Shown here: positions 14,278 through 17,263 of the stretch, in pieces
Position numbering within the stretch: position 1 is the stretch's first letter
How the letters are laid out: every line of letters begins with the position of its first letter
Origin: Gammaproteobacteria bacterium
Lineage (GTDB): Bacteria; Pseudomonadota; Gammaproteobacteria; Steroidobacterales; Rariloculaceae
NCBI GenBank assembly: GCA_004357505.1
Contig: SMWC01000075.1
Location: 1 to 17,263, forward strand
Reading direction: 5' to 3'
DNA length: 17,263 nt
The notes under the pieces: generated by a model
Databases searched by the model: none
What the model saw: only the letters and a program-made list of their open reading frames with translations
What the model was told of the DNA's origin: nothing
Program-made: the position numbers and the translations under genes

Positions 14278-15312
14278 TTGAAAGTACTGGGGATAGAGAC
14301 CAGCTGCGACGAGACTGGCATCGCTATCTATGACCCCGCTGCGGGGCTCGTTGCCGAAGCTCTATTCAGCCAGAATGATACCCATGCGCGCTACGGTGGT
14401 GTTGTGCCCGAGCTCGCTTGTCGTGATCACATCGCCAGATCAGCGCCGCTGTTGTGTCAGGTTGTCGCCGACGCGGGGTTGACGCTCCAGGATCTCGATG
14501 CGATTGCCTACACGGCCGGTCCCGGACTCGTCGGCGCCCTGATGGTGGGCGGCTCTCTCGCCGCATCGTTGGCGTTCGGGCTTGGGATTCCGGCGCTGCC
14601 GGTCCACCACATGGAGGCGCACCTGTTGGCGGCCATGCTGGAAGATGATGCGCCCGATTTTCCGTTCCTCGCGCTGCTCGTTTCCGGCGGGCATACGCTG
14701 TTGGTACGCGCGCAGGGCCTCGGCACCTATGTCACGGTCGGTAACACGTTGGATGACGCTGCCGGCGAGGCATTCGACAAAGTCGCGCGAATGTTGTCGC
14801 TGCCTTATCCGGGCGGAGCGGCGCTGGCGGAACTCGCCGCGGCGGGCGATCCTGAAGCGTTCGATTTCCCGCGGCCGATGAAGAATCGCGGCTTGGACTT
14901 CAGTTTCAGCGGTCTGAAGACGGCGGTCCGCCTGAAGCTTGAAAGCGAAACGGCGAGAGGCGCAGCGGGCGGGATGAACGGCTCGCTGTATGCCAATATT
15001 GCGGCATCCTTTCAGGCGGCTGTCGTCGATACGCTCGTGCAAAAGTCGATAAAGGCCATGGCGATGACCGGCCTTGACCGGCTCGTGGTTGCTGGTGGCG
15101 TCGGCGCTAACAAAAAACTGCGGCAACGACTGACTGCAGCCGGTAAGCAGCAGGGCTTTCGTGTCTACTATCCGCGGCCGGCCTATTGTACCGACAACGG
15201 AGCCATGATCGCCTACGCGGGATGGTGTCACCACGGAACCGTTGCGCCGGGGGTGCCGAGCATCCTTGCACGGCCACGATGGTCTCTGGATGAACTCGCT
15301 CTGCAACGTTAA
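14278..15312 (+). CDS. tsaD: tRNA t6A37 threonylcarbamoyltransferase TsaD
   Basis: A 344-residue Kae1/Qri7-type enzyme that, with TsaB and TsaE, transfers the threonylcarbamoyl group from TC-AMP to A37 of tRNAs reading ANN codons. The start is TTG 14278, preceded by GAGGA at 14267-14271; no in-frame ATG fits the conserved MKVLGIETSCDETGIAIYD opening. Motifs are YGGVVPELACRDH, the metal-binding HHMEAHLLA, LLVSGGHT, LDDAAGEAFDK, FSFSGLKTAV, GGVGANKKLR and CTDNGAMIAYAG, which provides the last metal-binding Asp. It is divergent from rpsU, as in E. coli and many relatives. folB follows after eight bases, with AGGA overlapping the tsaD stop region. tRNA-Ile(CAU), also in this window, has A37 and should be a substrate. 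Confidence 0.97.
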   Translation: MKVLGIETSCDETGIAIYDPAAGLVAEALFSQNDTHARYGGVVPELACRDHIARSAPLLCQVVADAGLTLQDLDAIAYTAGPGLVGALMVGGSLAASLAFGLGIPALPVHHMEAHLLAAMLEDDAPDFPFLALLVSGGHTLLVRAQGLGTYVTVGNTLDDAAGEAFDKVARMLSLPYPGGAALAELAAAGDPEAFDFPRPMKNRGLDFSFSGLKTAVRLKLESETARGAAGGMNGSLYANIAASFQAAVVDTLVQKSIKAMAMTGLDRLVVAGGVGANKKLRQRLTAAGKQQGFRVYYPRPAYCTDNGAMIAYAGWCHHGTVAPGVPSILARPRWSLDELALQR

Positions 15313-15320
15313 GGACCGAT

Positions 15321-15686
15321 ATGGACAAGATTTTCCTTCGCCAGCTGGAGATCGATGCAGTGATCGGTATCTGGGAGTGGGAGAGACGGATCAAGCAGAG
15401 AGTCAGTATCGATCTGGAGATGGCGACCGACGCCCGGCGCGCCTCGCGCAGTGATACCGTGGACGATACCCTCAACTACAAGGACGTCGCGAAGCGACTC
15501 ATCGACTTCGTCGGCGAGTCGGAGTTCCAGCTGCTCGAATCGCTTGCGGATGCCGCCGCCGGACTCGTGATCCGGGAATTCGGTGTTCGCTGGGTCAAGT
15601 TATCGGTTGGCAAACCTGGGGCGATAGCGGGCTCCAAGGTTGTGGGTGTCACCATCGAGCGTACTGCGGATGATTACGATGGCTGA
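15321..15686 (+). CDS. folB: dihydroneopterin aldolase
   Basis: A 121-residue enzyme of folate synthesis that splits 7,8-dihydroneopterin to 6-hydroxymethyl-dihydropterin and glycolaldehyde. It has the usual length and family pattern: DKIFLRQLEIDAVIGIWEWER at the N-terminus, the TLNYKDVAKRL segment with the active-site Tyr, FQLLESLAD with the pterin-binding Glu, and the C-terminal KLSVGKPGAIAGSKVVGV with the catalytic Lys. The product is the substrate of the next enzyme, FolK, whose gene overlaps this one by about eight bases. ATG 15321 has AGGA six bases upstream. Many Gammaproteobacteria have plsY between tsaD and folB; it is absent here. Confidence 0.96.
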   Translation: MDKIFLRQLEIDAVIGIWEWERRIKQRVSIDLEMATDARRASRSDTVDDTLNYKDVAKRLIDFVGESEFQLLESLADAAAGLVIREFGVRWVKLSVGKPGAIAGSKVVGVTIERTADDYDG

Positions 15687-16209
15687 GGCCTATGTCGGCC
15701 TTGGTAGCAATATCGATGCGCAGCGGCACCTCGCGGGCGCCATCGAGGCGCTGCAGGATTGCGTTGGCGCCGTCGAGCTGTCCAGCACGTATCGAAATCC
15801 GGCGCTTGGCTTCGATGGCGATGATTTTCTGAATCTCGTTCTGCGACTGCATGGCGAGGCCGGACCCGCTGCGCTCGAAAAGATCCTGAGCGAGATCGAG
15901 CGACGAGCAGGACGGGCGCGAGCAGGCTCAGGCCCGGGCCCAAGGACCCTCGATCTCGACCTGCTGTTATACGGTTCGCTGATCGATGCTGAACTGAAGC
16001 TGCCGCGTGCGGATGTATTGAAGTATCCGTTCGTACTTTGCCCGTTGGCGGAACTTGCCCCCGGGCTGGTCCATCCGCTGACCGGTATCACGCTCGGGCA
16101 GAGTTGGCAGAAAATGGCGCTCACCAACCCGCCGCTGACCAAGCTCGGACCGTTGCCGGGGTTAGCGTCAAAGACGAACCTCGGACCGATTGTGCTGCAG
16201 AGCGTTTAA
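15679..16209 (+). CDS. folK: 2-amino-4-hydroxy-6-hydroxymethyldihydropteridine pyrophosphokinase
   Basis: A 176-residue HPPK that moves pyrophosphate from ATP to 6-hydroxymethyl-dihydropterin, the step before dihydropteroate synthase. Family motifs are AYVGLGSNI at the N-terminus, SSTYRNPALGF followed by DDFLNLVLRL (pterin side), and GPRTLDLDLLLYG with the two Mg-binding Asp residues; FVLCPLAELAP comes near the end. ATG 15679 overlaps the folB stop by eight bases, with GGAT seven bases upstream. ATG 15670 would add three residues and is possible. The C-terminal 25 residues after the core are poorly conserved. The next gene starts one base after the stop. Confidence 0.95.
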   Translation: MAEAYVGLGSNIDAQRHLAGAIEALQDCVGAVELSSTYRNPALGFDGDDFLNLVLRLHGEAGPAALEKILSEIERRAGRARAGSGPGPRTLDLDLLLYGSLIDAELKLPRADVLKYPFVLCPLAELAPGLVHPLTGITLGQSWQKMALTNPPLTKLGPLPGLASKTNLGPIVLQSV

Positions 16210-17263
16210 GTGGGGGGACGGCGCCTGGTACGCATCGGTTGGGCGCTATTCGCAGCCTGTGCGATTGTCGGCTGTGGCGGCGGCAGCGGTCAAAGCCCTG
16301 GCAACGTCAACGCTTTTCCCTGCTCGATTGGTGTTCAACGACAGGCAATTCACGACATCATGCTCGAGTGGTATTTTTTCAATGACGAACTTGAGCAGCA
16401 ACAGAAATATGCCGGGCTGGATCCAGCCACTTTCGCGACGCCGGACGACCTACTGGCATTCCTGCGTTATCGGCCGGAGCAATTCGATCGGGGCTTCAGT
16501 TTTATTACGACGACATTGGCCGATAGTCAGTTCTTCGGTGAGGGTGAGTTCGTCGGTTTCGGCTTCGGCTCCAAATTCGTCGACTCGCCGCTGAATGCGG
16601 ACCTGCGACTGACGCAGGTGTTTCCCGGGTCGTCTGCCGCATTGGGCGGATTTGTAAGAGGCCATAGAATCGTCATGATCGACGGGCGCACGATTGCCGA
16701 GATCGGACAGGCTGAAGGCGTGAGCGCGGTGTTGAGTGCCGGCGGGGATGGTTTCACACGTACGTTCCTGATGCGCGATGCGCTCGGCGACGATTTCGAA
16801 GTCGCGGTCACCAAGACGCTGGTCACGATCGATCCGATACCGTTCACCGCGGTTTTCGACGTTGCCGGTGCGAAGGTCGGGTACGTGGACTTCCGCACCT
16901 TCATTTCTACGGCCAATGCCGAACTCGACCTGGCGTTCGCGCAGTTCGAATCTCAGCACGTAAGCGCGCTCATCGTCGATCTGCGTTATAACGGCGGCGG
17001 CTTGGTGTCCACGGCCGAACAGCTCGCCAATCTCATCGGCGGGATTATTGCCGTCGACAAAATCCTGTCGAAAACTTTGTTCAACAGCGCCAAAAGCGCG
17101 TTCGATAGTATCGTGCCATTCGCGCAACTCTCAGGCTCGTTGTCGTTGCTGCGACAAGTCGTCTTCATTACGACCGGCAGCTCGGCGTCGGCAAGCGAGC
17201 TCGTAATCAACGCGTTATTGCCTCATACCGTCGTCACGCTTGTGGGTAGCGACACCTTTGGCA
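16210..17263 (+). CDS. S41 family peptidase, lipoprotein, 3' end cut by window edge
   Basis: The frame is open from GTG 16210 to the window end (351 codons seen). The N-terminus has two Arg, a hydrophobic stretch and a lipobox IVGC with the lipidated Cys at residue 22, followed by GGGS, so an outer-membrane-directed lipoprotein is likely. A helical region follows, then a PDZ domain from about residue 114 (FVGFGFGSKF, VFPGSSAALGGFVRGHRIVMIDG). The S41 core has DLRYNGGG at 257-264 and GSSASASELV with the presumed nucleophile Ser327. The window stops after TFG plus one A, where S41 enzymes have the catalytic Lys 25 residues on; the next codon is consistent with it. The substrate is unknown. It begins one base after folK and may be cotranscribed. 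The Shine-Dalgarno is poor, so the start is uncertain. Confidence 0.88.
   Translation, partial: MGGRRLVRIGWALFAACAIVGCGGGSGQSPGNVNAFPCSIGVQRQAIHDIMLEWYFFNDELEQQQKYAGLDPATFATPDDLLAFLRYRPEQFDRGFSFITTTLADSQFFGEGEFVGFGFGSKFVDSPLNADLRLTQVFPGSSAALGGFVRGHRIVMIDGRTIAEIGQAEGVSAVLSAGGDGFTRTFLMRDALGDDFEVAVTKTLVTIDPIPFTAVFDVAGAKVGYVDFRTFISTANAELDLAFAQFESQHVSALIVDLRYNGGGLVSTAEQLANLIGGIIAVDKILSKTLFNSAKSAFDSIVPFAQLSGSLSLLRQVVFITTGSSASASELVINALLPHTVVTLVGSDTFG

Noticed and set aside
14440..15306. Minus-strand open frame of 288 codons opposite tsaD
   Set aside because: tsaD is certain on the plus strand; the antisense frame is a by-product of GC-rich codon use and is rich in Arg and Gln without domain pattern.
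1..17263. CRISPR arrays, insertion sequences, phage genes, toxin-antitoxin pairs or defence systems
   Set aside because: Looked for; no regular spaced repeats, transposase or integrase motifs, or defence domains were seen. The region is core chromosome.

Overview
The window looks like a chromosomal core-gene region of a GC-rich gammaproteobacterium. The main clue is the macromolecular-synthesis block rpsU-yqeY-dnaG-rpoD, divergent from tsaD, a layout typical of Gammaproteobacteria. RpoD is 612 aa and keeps the long non-conserved insert between regions 1.2 and 2.1. The DUF1800/DUF1501 pair and the membrane-anchored FMN glutamate-synthase-like protein are common in environmental proteobacteria. 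Genus cannot be named from this window. No phage, IS, CRISPR array or other mobile DNA was seen apart from the intron below.

Layout. 1-2513 (+): a DUF1800 gene cut by the left edge, then a Tat-exported DUF1501 protein, translationally coupled. 2562-3035 (-): ogt, a DNA repair methyltransferase, divergent from a rhomboid protease at 3122-4039 (+). 4051-5909 (-): a conserved P-loop ATPase of unknown role and a cation diffusion facilitator transporter. 6184-7176 (+): D-alanine--D-alanine ligase. 7205-7591 (-): a DUF423 membrane protein. 7656-7966 (-): a tRNA-Ile(CAU) gene split in its anticodon loop by a 234-nt group I intron. 8159-9661 (+): an FMN-binding glutamate synthase family protein. 9700-14172 (-): rpoD, dnaG, yqeY and rpsU, transcribed in the order rpsU to rpoD. 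14278-16209 (+): tsaD, folB and folK. 16210-17263 (+): a lipoprotein S41 peptidase cut by the right edge.

How the genes work together. rpsU, dnaG and rpoD link initiation of translation, replication and transcription. tsaD makes the t6A tRNA modification. folB and folK are consecutive steps of folate synthesis. ddl supplies the D-Ala-D-Ala of peptidoglycan. The other genes look like separate housekeeping or envelope functions.

The most notable element is the intron in tRNA-Ile(CAU). It resembles the Azoarcus tRNA-Ile ribozyme in insertion site, internal guide, GAAA tetraloops and catalytic core, but carries an extra hairpin of about 30 nt between P7 and P3. A second point of interest is a terminator-like hairpin just after the predicted promoter of the rpsU operon. 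Almost all DNA is genic. The only gene-free stretch of more than 150 nt besides the tRNA intron is 7967-8158; the 274-nt gap 5910-6183 holds a small open frame and the ddl promoter region.
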